Shown piece after piece: positions 55,985 to 64,000 of a stretch of DNA of 64,000 bases. The notes under the pieces are model-generated. The model made no database searches. It had not been told where the DNA came from and was given only the letters and a program-made list of their open reading frames with translations. Within the stretch, counting starts at the first letter, position 1; each line of letters starts with the position of its first letter. Location: the NCBI GenBank assembly GCA_000611775.1, contig KK106982.1, positions 2,785,992-2,849,991 of the forward strand. The letters run 5' to 3'. This DNA is from Umbilicaria muhlenbergii. Taxonomy: Eukaryota; Ascomycota; Lecanoromycetes; Umbilicariales; Umbilicariaceae. The position numbers and the translations under genes are program-made.

Positions 55985-57181
55985 ATGCTGCGATCCGGAG
56001 CTGCGCGCTCCCTTAGACGTTCGGTCTTCAGCTCCGCCAACACCCCCATCCGGGCCACCAGGTCCAATGCGACTTTCAACACCTTCATCACTTCTCATGC
56101 TCGCGCCTCGGGCCTCAAGCGCCCCGTAAACCTGTCGTTGACGGTCCATAAGCCCGTGACCACTGCTCTTCAACGCTATGCATCTACGATCCCCGTGGGC
56201 CCCGGAACTCCGTTCGACAAGATAGATAAGAAAGGGGAGTTGGAGAGAGCCAAAGAGCCGATTGATCCAGATCCAGATGCAGTCTCAATCGACTCCAGCG
56301 TCCGCCATGTTTTCGGCGAGGAGGGCGTGGAGGATAAAGAGAAGGACACCGACATGTTGGCTGGTGTCAAGGCAGACATCGTATGACTCGTTGCATCCCC
56401 TCACTCTTACATAGTCCATGGATTGACGTGGCCGTCCCATTAGAAAACCATCAAAGAGACATTTGCCCTCAATGACGTCCCCCGCGAAGCTCTGTACATT
56501 GGCATGGCGGGTGTTTTACCATACCTTGCGACATCCTTATCGACAGTCTATCTGGCATGGGACATCAACCACGCTGCGGCTAATGGATCACATTTCTTAT
56601 TCCCTCCCGAGACTGCCGAGATATTCCTCCACATCTTGGAGCCCATCCAGATCGGTTATGGAGCAGTGGTAGGTTCTCCAACGTCGGGGATCATCTCTGC
56701 ATACAGCTTACGTCGATTCTAGATCATTTCCTTTCTGGGCGCCATCCACTGGGGCATGGAATGGGCCAAGTTCGGTGGCGTGCAAGGGTACAAACGCTAC
56801 GCCATCGGCGTCGTCGCACCTGCCGTGGCCTGGCCTACGATGTTATTACCAGTAGAATACGCTCTCATCACCCAATTCCTCACATTCAATTTCCTGTACT
56901 TTGCCGACGCGAGAGCAACAGTCAGGGGATGGGTTCCCCCGTGGTATACGACCTACCGATTCGTCCTGACCTTCGTGGTGGGCGCCAGTATCGTGGTCAG
57001 CTTGGTCGGCCGGGGCCAGATCGCCGACAAAGTCGGTCGATTGCCTGGCCCCGCCGATCGGCTGAAGGCGCTACGGGACTCCCAGATGGAGAGTCTAGAG
57101 AGGGAGGAGCGGGAACGACGGGCGAAGATTGTTGCCAAGGACGAAGGCGAGGATGATGATGAGGACGAAGATGATGAGTAA
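55985..57181 (+). CDS. Mitochondrial DUF3429 (TMEM69-like) membrane protein
   Basis: Three exons: 55985-56380, 56444-56668, 56723-57181; introns 63 and 54 nt; 359 aa. A basic, Ser/Ala-rich start (MLRSGAARSLRRSVFSSANT) looks like a mitochondrial targeting sequence. The DUF3429 part begins NDVPREALYIGMAGVLPYLA and includes IISFLGAIHWGMEWAKFGG, APAVAWPTMLLPVEYALI and FLYFADARATVRGWVPPWY, i.e. about five membrane segments. The protein ends in a charged coil and an Asp/Glu tail (DEGEDDDEDEDDE). The family is present in bacteria and in mitochondria of fungi and animals (TMEM69); its activity is not known to me. The model is firm because all three exons keep frame and family match. Confidence 0.9.
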
Positions 57182-57520
57182 GACGATGAGGATAGCAAGG
57201 AGAGGGGCTGTTGATTGCAGTATGTCATCGTGAGCATTGTACAAAAATGAGCGCTCGATGAAAATGCGGTTGATGTTCTTGCACTACTGTAACATCCATA
57301 GTATTGCAACATCTCACCTGGCACGCCTGCGGTGTCGCGAGTGTATATACAAAGTGCACCAGAACGTCTGCGACATTGGTGATCAAAAGACCTCAACCAC
57401 CATTTCCGACCCCAAGCTAGCCCCGACTACCCCATCCCGGCAATGGACCCCGTATTTTCTTCAGGAAAAGAAGCAGGTTCTACACAACCCAGCCCGCCCT
57501 AAAGCCCGGATATGTCCGAC
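57182..57520. other. Convergent 3' region
   Basis: No gene or repeat recognised. Confidence 0.5.
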
Positions 57521-58305
57521 CTACCACGAAAGATCCACGACTCCCAAACAAATCTCATCCGCGTTCCAAAAACGCCAGCCGAACAATGCGCCCTCCGATC
57601 TACCAATCCCCCAATCCTCACCCGCACCTCCCCACGGGCTCAACCATCCCCGTCCTCGCGGAACCAACTCCCCAACCCCAACCCCATTCGCCCCATCAAA
57701 AATCCGAAACCTCACCTCCCCATACCCCTTCGCATCCATCAACCCCTCCAGCGCCCCCACCGGCCGCCCGAGCACCCCCCACGTAACCTGATGCGCATTC
57801 GCAGCCCTAACCACCAGCCTCCCCATGCCCAGCTCCGCCTTCCTCATCGCGTAAGAAAACGGCACGCCGTCCCTGTTAGCGGGCAAGACGCCCCGCGCGG
57901 AATTCATGGTGAAGGGCGGGAGCGTGCTGGTGACGTGGTCGAAGCCGGGAGAGAACTGGGGGAGGACGGCCCCCGCGGGGGCGGTGCGCGGGGATGGATT
58001 TTACGGCGTAGAGGGTGGAGGCGAGGATGTGTTGGGTGGAGAGGACGGGAGAGAGGGGGAGGAGGTCGATGGAGAGGTAGGTGGAGATGGAGGGGGCGCA
58101 CCAGATTTGGTTGTAGAGGGCGCGTTTGGAGTGGGGGGTGGGTGGCTTACGTTCCGGCTTTGGCACCGTTTTGGTAGAGGGGGGGGTTGCTGCGGGGGGG
58201 TAGGTCGAGGTTGGAGGCTTCTGAGATGGAGTTGATTGGGGTTGCGGAGATGAGGGCGGGGAGGTGAGCGAAGGCTATGAGGAACAGGAACGTGAAGGCG
58301 AGCAT
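57521..58305 (-). CDS. Putative secreted protein, uncertain model
   Basis: MLAFTFLFLIAFAHLPALIS in good context (ACACCATGC) is a clear signal peptide, followed by ATPINSISEASNLDL. About 50 codons on, the frame ends in a TAA within ACGTAAGCC, which may be a splice donor. Protein-like reading resumes in another frame (RALYNQIWCAPSISTYLSID, LSTQHILASTLYA). A candidate 49-nt intron (GTAAAA...CCCCAG) then leads to FSPGFDHVTSTLPPFTMN and on to the end, GVVDLSW-stop. The first frame change lacks a good acceptor, so this is either an intron I cannot place, a base error in the poly-C stretches, or a true break. No family recognised. Confidence 0.42.
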
Positions 58306-58456
58306 GGTGTCGGCTGCTACTTGGTATGTGATATTATTAGGTTGGTGACTTTGACTGGTGACGATAGCTACGCAGATTGAAATGATTGAGAAGACATTCA
58401 ATGGGACGAAACGGATGAAGGAACATGCTAATGAAATGATGAAGCAAAAGCACAGA

Positions 58457-58661
58457 GCGCAGCAGCAAAACGGAGAAAAGCTAACGGGTCACACATGTTC
58501 CACGAAGACTGGGCGCTGAAACATAGTTGATGGCGGTGCTCAAGTGCACAGCAGCACTCTTCCGTAGTTAAAAGTACAGATCGTAGCAGAATAAACTGAG
58601 AAAAAGCCGGCGGGTCGCATATGTTTCATGGAAACTGAGCACGGAATGTAATTGACGGCAG
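58457..58661. repeat. Diverged tandem duplication of about 85 bp
   Basis: 58457-58542 and 58577-58661 share GCAGCA/GTAGCAG, GAGAAAA(G/A), GGGTC(A/G)CA(C/T)ATGTT, CATGGAA/CACGAAG-ACTG, and TTGA(T/C)GGC(G/A)G(T/C)GCTC. About three quarters of positions agree. Non-coding. Confidence 0.6.
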
Positions 58662-58809
58662 CGCTCTTTTGCGACTAGGCTGATTCCACTGGTTGATTCC
58701 ATAGATAAACACTCGAACTTCCGATACACATCCCCAATATATTGTGACAACGTAGTGCCCTCTATAAGAAAAATGAAATGCCATATTGCCATGGTCGTGC
58801 TGTAGCTAC

Positions 58810-58990
58810 CAGGCGTGTGCACAAAATAAGTGGCAGTCTTCAGCTAAGGATCCCCTCAACCACTCAACAATCAAGACAATCGTTGAGGACTGATCGTTCA
58901 CTTCAACGATGTAGATACATCGCTTTCACTATAGTAGTATCGAGAGCGGCGCCAGCTGGAGGCTGCCACTTATTTTTGGACATAAGCCTG
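58810..58990. mobile_element. Short MITE (about 180 bp)
   Basis: Left end CAGGCGTGTGCAC, then AAAATAAGTGGCAGTCTTCAG; inverted right end CAGGCTTATGTCC, then AAAAATAAGTGGCAGCCTCCAG; about 36 bp of terminal inverted repeat. The AAATAAGTGGCAGCC motif recalls Tc1/mariner-pogo elements of fungi. No clear TA duplication at the edges. The only repeat element in the right half of the window. Confidence 0.68.
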
Positions 58991-59856
58991 CCATCCATAT
59001 CGATATGCGCCAAGGACTAGGCACGAGCTCCCCACCATCTATTCATATTCAATGTAACAATGATCCTGAGCCTGAGAGGTCCTGTGTTTCTTTCCATGTC
59101 TTCCGGTGGTGAGTTGTCCTCGTCTTCAATCTCCGGTGTCCGATAGAACTTGTTCGGCTTCTTAACTCAATCTGTGCTCACTTTCAACATGCACATTTCA
59201 GGCTTCTCCGAGTATACAACTAGTTGCGAAGTGGCACAGACGAAGGAGAAGAAAGGAGATGGAGGAGTAGGAGAGGAAGGAATAATAGAAAAATAGAAAA
59301 ATAGAAAAATGGTAGAGTCGAGTAATCTCACCAGAAGTTGGAGGGACGGGCTGCCGGAGGGGCCCGTATATCTTCGGTTCTGATTGGTTGTGGAAATTCA
59401 GCTTCCCTTGCAAGTTGCGAGCCTTGTTACTTAAGGTATCGCCGAGTCTTGACGACAGCAACGCCTGGCCATTGCCTCCCACACCGTCTTACGAATTGCA
59501 TCCAAAGCACCTTTACTCCACCAGCTCATGCTGCGGCGTAGCATCAGTACGATGGCTTTTCCCTGCCGCTAACTGGACAACCTCTCGTCCTCCAGTCTCG
59601 TCCAACATGTACATATAAAACGTGGAACAAGATTCACATGCCAATTCGACTTGCCTGGCAAACTTGACTCTGCCAGTCGGGTGTTCAGACATGGGTTCTA
59701 TCCTGTCTGCCCATACAAGCTGTCCATAGAAGTACGGGATCACGATACAAGTCGTGCTGACTGCCCTTCCCTCATCTTCGCAGTCGTCCTTCCAAGCTCC
59801 CCAGCTCCCAAGCTCCCAAGCTCGAAAACGACCTCCTCTTCAAAAAATCTCGCCCA
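58991..59856. other. Upstream region of the 1176-aa gene
   Basis: No gene supported. AAAATAGAAA triplication near 59287-59310 and a Pro/Ser-coding-like CT-rich leader before the ATG. Confidence 0.45.
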
Positions 59857-62800
59857 ATGGCTCCATCTACAATGTTCTCGTACCTGCACGGCATGCGTTC
59901 CCATGGCCGCAAGGGATCAATTCCTCCAGCAATAGTCGCCACCCCGCCTTCGGCAACTGCACAGTACCACAATTCTCCTCCGCCGCCCTCGCTACCATCA
60001 GACAACTCTTTCGAATCATTTCAGCGCCGAATGTCAGACTATGAAAGCTTTACCTCCAGCTCGCCAGTTTCGCCAAGTCCGCCTATACTCCCACCTATAC
60101 CCCGCGTTGCGTCTCGTCATGATCCAGACACGCGGGAGAATGAGGGCTCGGATTGTGTGGACAAGGCTGCAGCGTCCACCGCCTATAAAGAGAAGGGTCA
60201 GATTCTCTCCCAGACGTCTCCTGGCTTTACGGATCCTCGTTCTCCGAACATGACTGGGAAAGAGGAGTGGCAGCGTATGGAATACCTTACGGGTCTGCGA
60301 CAGCCGTCTACAACTCAAGACTCCTATATTCGAGAGTGGCCGAAAGCAGATTACGGGCCGCATACATCACTTGGCTACGAGTTGCGTTCCCTCTCCGAAA
60401 CCCAACTGGTGCAGCCGCTGTCTCCTCGACCAGGGACATCGAATACATCCACTATGGAGTCGTCCCAATATGTTGCACAATCTAAGCCATCACAACTCCC
60501 AACGTCAAACTCAAATCACATACGCTCTAATAAGACGAAGCTTAATCTCCTCAATCCAATGTCTCTGCTTGCCAAAAGACGGTCCTCGCAAACAGTGCCC
60601 CAGGCCCCTTCAGAAAACCATACCTCGAGTAGGAATATGCCTGTTCCCGGTATGAGACTGCCCGACGATTATGACCCGCGAATTCGAGGCAAAATGGTGC
60701 ATGACTTTAGCGCTCCACGTCCGAAGCGCAACTTTCGCCATAATGACGGCGCATCTCCTTTCCAAGAAGCCCAGAGACCACAAGGAACTCTGCGACATGA
60801 GTCCAGCAACGTCGATGGGCCTTCTCAGTGGACGGGTCGTAACAGAAATTCTGGCCAGAGTGGGTCTCTGGGACCGGATGAGGACGTTCCCGCGAGTATC
60901 GAGAGGGAGCATACACCGATCTTCAAAGAGCACTTCGGTGACGATGTGGAACCCTGGCGGAGCGATCAAGGACTTTTGATCAAACATCCGGCAACAATTT
61001 ACATGTCCCATCTATCTGTACCAGACCCTGATCATGATCCATCTTCGTTGCCAGCATTCGCCAGAAACCTGCCCATTGACATTTCGACCGCCTTGAGCCT
61101 TGCCCCCACCAGAGCTCCTCCGCCGCCGCCGCTAATCACCCCTTTAAAGCAGCCCCTACCCGCTGTTGAGGAGACTGGCATTCCAATCCCCTTCTCAACC
61201 CATTCCTCGACGTTGCCATCACCTCCCATATCTCCTCCAAAGAACAGATCTCGCGCTACCTCAAATACGGATCCTAACTTCCAGTCAGCAGGACTACCCA
61301 GACATCTTCCAAGCAATGCTTCCCGGTTTAGTTTCGATCTAGCCGGCGTAGGATCTGCGACGCAAGAGAAACTCCTAGAAGAGAAACACCGGCAGAAGGC
61401 GGCGCAAGACGCACGCAAGAAGGCCACGTCGTCCCCATCGGAAGATAACGAGGACGATGGAGGCGAATCCGACTTTGATTATGTGGATGACGATGGGTTA
61501 GAAGAAAGCATTCCTGGCGTCAACACAGATGCAGATGATGAGGAAACTAGCGGTACCGCCAGGGCGCTGGGGAATCTTCATTCCACCTCGCCTGAGAAGT
61601 CGACTTTGAACAGCCCGATGAGTCCAGAGAGCACCGCTCTCACTTCTATAACCACGCCACGTGACAGTGGAGGGCAGTCGATCGGCTTCGTGCCCTCTAA
61701 GGAATTACCTGGTTTATCGCAGAAGCGACATTTAGGCATCTCGCAACGCAGCTTGGAAGATCGAATCAACCAAGACTACTCTTCGCATCATGGCTTCGCA
61801 GTCTCAAAGACTGATACATTGGAGGAATGCCCGCTATCAGCACCTCCCTTACATAATTCAAAGGACCCTAGTCGGCCGCCGCCCTTGGGAGCGGTGGACG
61901 ACGACGTTGATGACATGTACTTCGATGATGGCATGATCGACAACATAGACGGAGACGATGGCCAAGCCTTTGACGAATCACTATTCGACGATGAGACAAG
62001 CAGGATATATAGTATCCCAATACGAGATCTCAAGTACTTAGCGGCCGAAAACCCAACCCGAAAGCCTGAACATACTGGGCAGCCTACGGATCGCAGTCAG
62101 TTGACCGCCCTGAATACTTCCATCGATACTAGATGTCATGGCTCAAGAGGTTTTCCCGACGACATTGGCCAGCATACATTAAATACAGACCACCAACATC
62201 CTAGACCTTCTTCTTACGATCACAACGCTGGCCTGACACAAGACAACCTTGCAGCCTACCATGATGCTCTAGCTTTCGCTGCCAACCAAGCTGCTCTCGA
62301 CGGCAAATTCACCCGCAAGCCAAGCATAGACGACAGTCCAGAAAAGTCACCAGACCACAACATGTTCCTCGAAATAACCACCGATACCAACCGAGTCAGT
62401 CACGAGACGGTCTGTTTCGCACAACCCGAAAACCACGAAGACACAGAAGATTTCGACTTCGACGACACTCTCTCCGACGACCCCATCATCGCCGCCGCCA
62501 ACGCCGAAGCGCTCGAGAACGACGACGAAGGCTTCTACGGCCGCGAATTCGGCTTCTTCGCCCACGCCTCCGGCGAAGCCGAATACGCCAACGGCGGCTA
62601 CTTCGGCACCCGCAATGGCGCCGTCGACGGCATCGGCCGCAGCCACAGCGGCCGCGTCAACTTCCAAGAACCGAGTCTCACCCCCATCACCGAACGCAGC
62701 GAATGGAGCAACCGCACGTCGACGATCTCGCTCGCCATGTACGGCCACCCGCATCCCACACAGGCGCAAGCGGCGGTCTCGAGCCCCGGCTTGGCGCAGC

Positions 62801-63387
62801 TGGCGGATATGATGCAGCATGACGACGACAACATGACGCTTTCTGCGCTGCTGAAGCTCCGGCGGGGGGCGTGGGGTGGGAGCAACAACAGTCTGCGGAG
62901 TACCAGCGCGGGCAGCCAGCAGAGCGGGTCGCCGCTGACGCATTTCCCGCCGGGTCCGCTCGGCGGCGGGGTGGGCACGTCTCTGTTGCCGGCTTCGGGC
63001 TCGAACTATAGTCTTGCCAGCGCGCCGTCGCCGGTGGAGTCGAGTCCGCCTGCTAGTCCGACGGTGACGTCGGTTTCGCAGCTGCAGCCGCAGCCGCAGC
63101 CGCAAGCACATGTACAAGTGCAGGGACAACCTCTAGACCTGCATCTCACGACGACGACTGCCGGCGTGCAGAACGGCGCGGAACCCTTCGGCGGCGCAGG
63201 AAGGAACAAGGGGGCGGGTAAGGGAGGGCATAGTCGAGATGGTAGCGTGGGGAGCGAGAGCGTGAGTTATGTGAAGGATGTGGATGAGGATGGGGTGGGG
63301 CGGTGGTGGTTGGAGAAGAGAAGAGTTGGGGAAGGGGGGGAGGGGGTCGTGGTTGGCAGGAGGGTTGTGGAGGGGGGGAGGATCTGA
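59857..63387 (+). CDS. Large acidic, mostly disordered conserved-type protein
   Basis: Single-exon frame of 1176 aa that starts MAPSTMFSYLHGMRSHGRKG (context CCCAATGGC). Long Ser/Pro-rich parts surround a basic block (NPMSLLAKRRSSQ) and then DPRIRGKMVHDFSAPRPKRN, a segment that looks conserved and that I recall from filamentous ascomycete proteins of unknown function. Then come a poly-Pro patch (APPPPPLITP), a helix (EKLLEEKHRQKAAQDARKKA), acidic runs (SEDNEDDGGESDFDYVDDD, DDDVDDMYFDDGMIDNIDGD) and a helical block (LTQDNLAAYHDALAFAANQAAL). Residues about 890-1000 again have folded-looking sequence (EGFYGREFGFFAHASGEAEYANGGYFG). A PQ repeat and a GC-rich, Gly/Val-rich tail end the protein. No enzyme motif; a scaffold or regulator is possible. 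Confidence 0.82.
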   Translation: MAPSTMFSYLHGMRSHGRKGSIPPAIVATPPSATAQYHNSPPPPSLPSDNSFESFQRRMSDYESFTSSSPVSPSPPILPPIPRVASRHDPDTRENEGSDCVDKAAASTAYKEKGQILSQTSPGFTDPRSPNMTGKEEWQRMEYLTGLRQPSTTQDSYIREWPKADYGPHTSLGYELRSLSETQLVQPLSPRPGTSNTSTMESSQYVAQSKPSQLPTSNSNHIRSNKTKLNLLNPMSLLAKRRSSQTVPQAPSENHTSSRNMPVPGMRLPDDYDPRIRGKMVHDFSAPRPKRNFRHNDGASPFQEAQRPQGTLRHESSNVDGPSQWTGRNRNSGQSGSLGPDEDVPASIEREHTPIFKEHFGDDVEPWRSDQGLLIKHPATIYMSHLSVPDPDHDPSSLPAFARNLPIDISTALSLAPTRAPPPPPLITPLKQPLPAVEETGIPIPFSTHSSTLPSPPISPPKNRSRATSNTDPNFQSAGLPRHLPSNASRFSFDLAGVGSATQEKLLEEKHRQKAAQDARKKATSSPSEDNEDDGGESDFDYVDDDGLEESIPGVNTDADDEETSGTARALGNLHSTSPEKSTLNSPMSPESTALTSITTPRDSGGQSIGFVPSKELPGLSQKRHLGISQRSLEDRINQDYSSHHGFAVSKTDTLEECPLSAPPLHNSKDPSRPPPLGAVDDDVDDMYFDDGMIDNIDGDDGQAFDESLFDDETSRIYSIPIRDLKYLAAENPTRKPEHTGQPTDRSQLTALNTSIDTRCHGSRGFPDDIGQHTLNTDHQHPRPSSYDHNAGLTQDNLAAYHDALAFAANQAALDGKFTRKPSIDDSPEKSPDHNMFLEITTDTNRVSHETVCFAQPENHEDTEDFDFDDTLSDDPIIAAANAEALENDDEGFYGREFGFFAHASGEAEYANGGYFGTRNGAVDGIGRSHSGRVNFQEPSLTPITERSEWSNRTSTISLAMYGHPHPTQAQAAVSSPGLAQLADMMQHDDDNMTLSALLKLRRGAWGGSNNSLRSTSAGSQQSGSPLTHFPPGPLGGGVGTSLLPASGSNYSLASAPSPVESSPPASPTVTSVSQLQPQPQPQAHVQVQGQPLDLHLTTTTAGVQNGAEPFGGAGRNKGAGKGGHSRDGSVGSESVSYVKDVDEDGVGRWWLEKRRVGEGGEGVVVGRRVVEGGRI

Positions 63388-64000
63388 TGATGTTAGTGGG
63401 AGGTGGGGGGTGGGGGGAATCTGATGCGGGGGAGACATGGGGGGGAAGACGTGATGGGGTGGGGATTTTACAAAGGGAGGTTAGGGAGGGGGGTTCAGGG
63501 TGGGGAGATGAGAAGGGTGGTTTTCTTGGGATATATCGGACGGCAATGTGGGATGGATATATTGTTATTGATACCCGGAGGGTTATATGGACGAGTGTTT
63601 AGTCGCTCGTTTAGCGTTTTAGGGGGCCTATATATGGGGCCTCTGTGCCGTGAGGTGGGGGATTGGAATACTCTGATTCATTAAATTGAGGAAGGATTTG
63701 GATAATACGATAACCTCACTGAGACCCGAGGGATCTTGGCGTGCGTAATGGCGACTACGTTTGTTGTCAATATGTGAGACCTGAGGATGATATCCTGTCC
63801 TGCTACTGTGCCTCTGCCACCGACCGCACTTCAAATTGGTTGCAGGCAAGTAGAGTATCTTTCAATCCTAGGACCAACAGTTCTTGACTGCGTACAAGTG
63901 CGTATACTTGATTAAGAGTGGAGGTGGTATACAACCCATCCCAAGCCAAGTGAGAGAAGCACTAGCACCACCACCATCATCACCATCACCACCATCACCA
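63388..64000. other. 3' region to the window edge
   Basis: G-rich start (GGGGG runs), then no gene seen. Confidence 0.5.
63962..64000. repeat. ACC/ATC trinucleotide microsatellite at the window edge
   Basis: CACCACCACCATCATCACC-type repeat running off the window. Confidence 0.85.

Overview
The window is nuclear DNA of a filamentous ascomycete (Pezizomycotina). The signs are 46-72 nt introns with GT...AG ends, a CFEM surface protein, an Erg27-type ketoreductase with a 29-nt first exon, a full-length fungal VPS13, a centrosomin-motif protein, and a typical set of fungal elements (Helitron, MULE, solo-LTR-like repeats, MITEs). Class-level placement is not possible from the sequence alone.

The window has two compartments. 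From 1 to about 30 kb it is accessory and repeat-rich. It starts with a tandem pair of small secreted-protein genes on the minus strand (1-459, running off the window, and 1935-2486), then a tandem pair of tiny cysteine-rich zinc-ribbon genes (4892-5140, 5887-6174). Next come a dead Dal5-type MFS transporter (6820-8127) with a solo-LTR-like repeat beside it, two roughly 800-bp terminal-inverted-repeat elements (8805-9597, 10073-10872), and a perfect 70-bp inverted repeat (10979-11172). A 2-oxoglutarate/Fe(II) oxygenase pseudogene (about 11880-14183) is split by a poly(A) retroelement that carries a 70-bp minisatellite. A decayed Helitron (about 14.7-21.6 kb) follows, then an NLR fragment, a nuclease-like ORF with one stop, nested solo-LTR-like repeats, an intact GST gene (24703-25639) and a nearly intact 3.8-kb MULE (25811-29627).

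From 30 kb to the end the DNA is gene-dense and almost free of repeats: a DUF7600/F-box-like protein, ERG27, a CFEM membrane protein (with a scaffold gap in its last intron), a Cnn_1N microtubule-organising protein, an EQ-repeat protein, VPS13 (3209 aa), a mitochondrial DUF3429 protein, an uncertain secreted ORF, and a 1176-aa acidic disordered protein. These are housekeeping genes and do not form one pathway.

The most unusual object is the Helitron. Its replicase-helicase frame and a second gene on the opposite strand each stay in frame for long stretches, yet they contain many in-frame TGA codons, some TAA and no TAG. Several TGA fall on Trp residues that Helitrons conserve. A C-to-T mutation process acting on CpC/CpG but sparing CpA explains this better than a changed genetic code; both ideas are testable. 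The Nextera transposon-end remnant next to the run of N at 37.3 kb is an assembly artefact.
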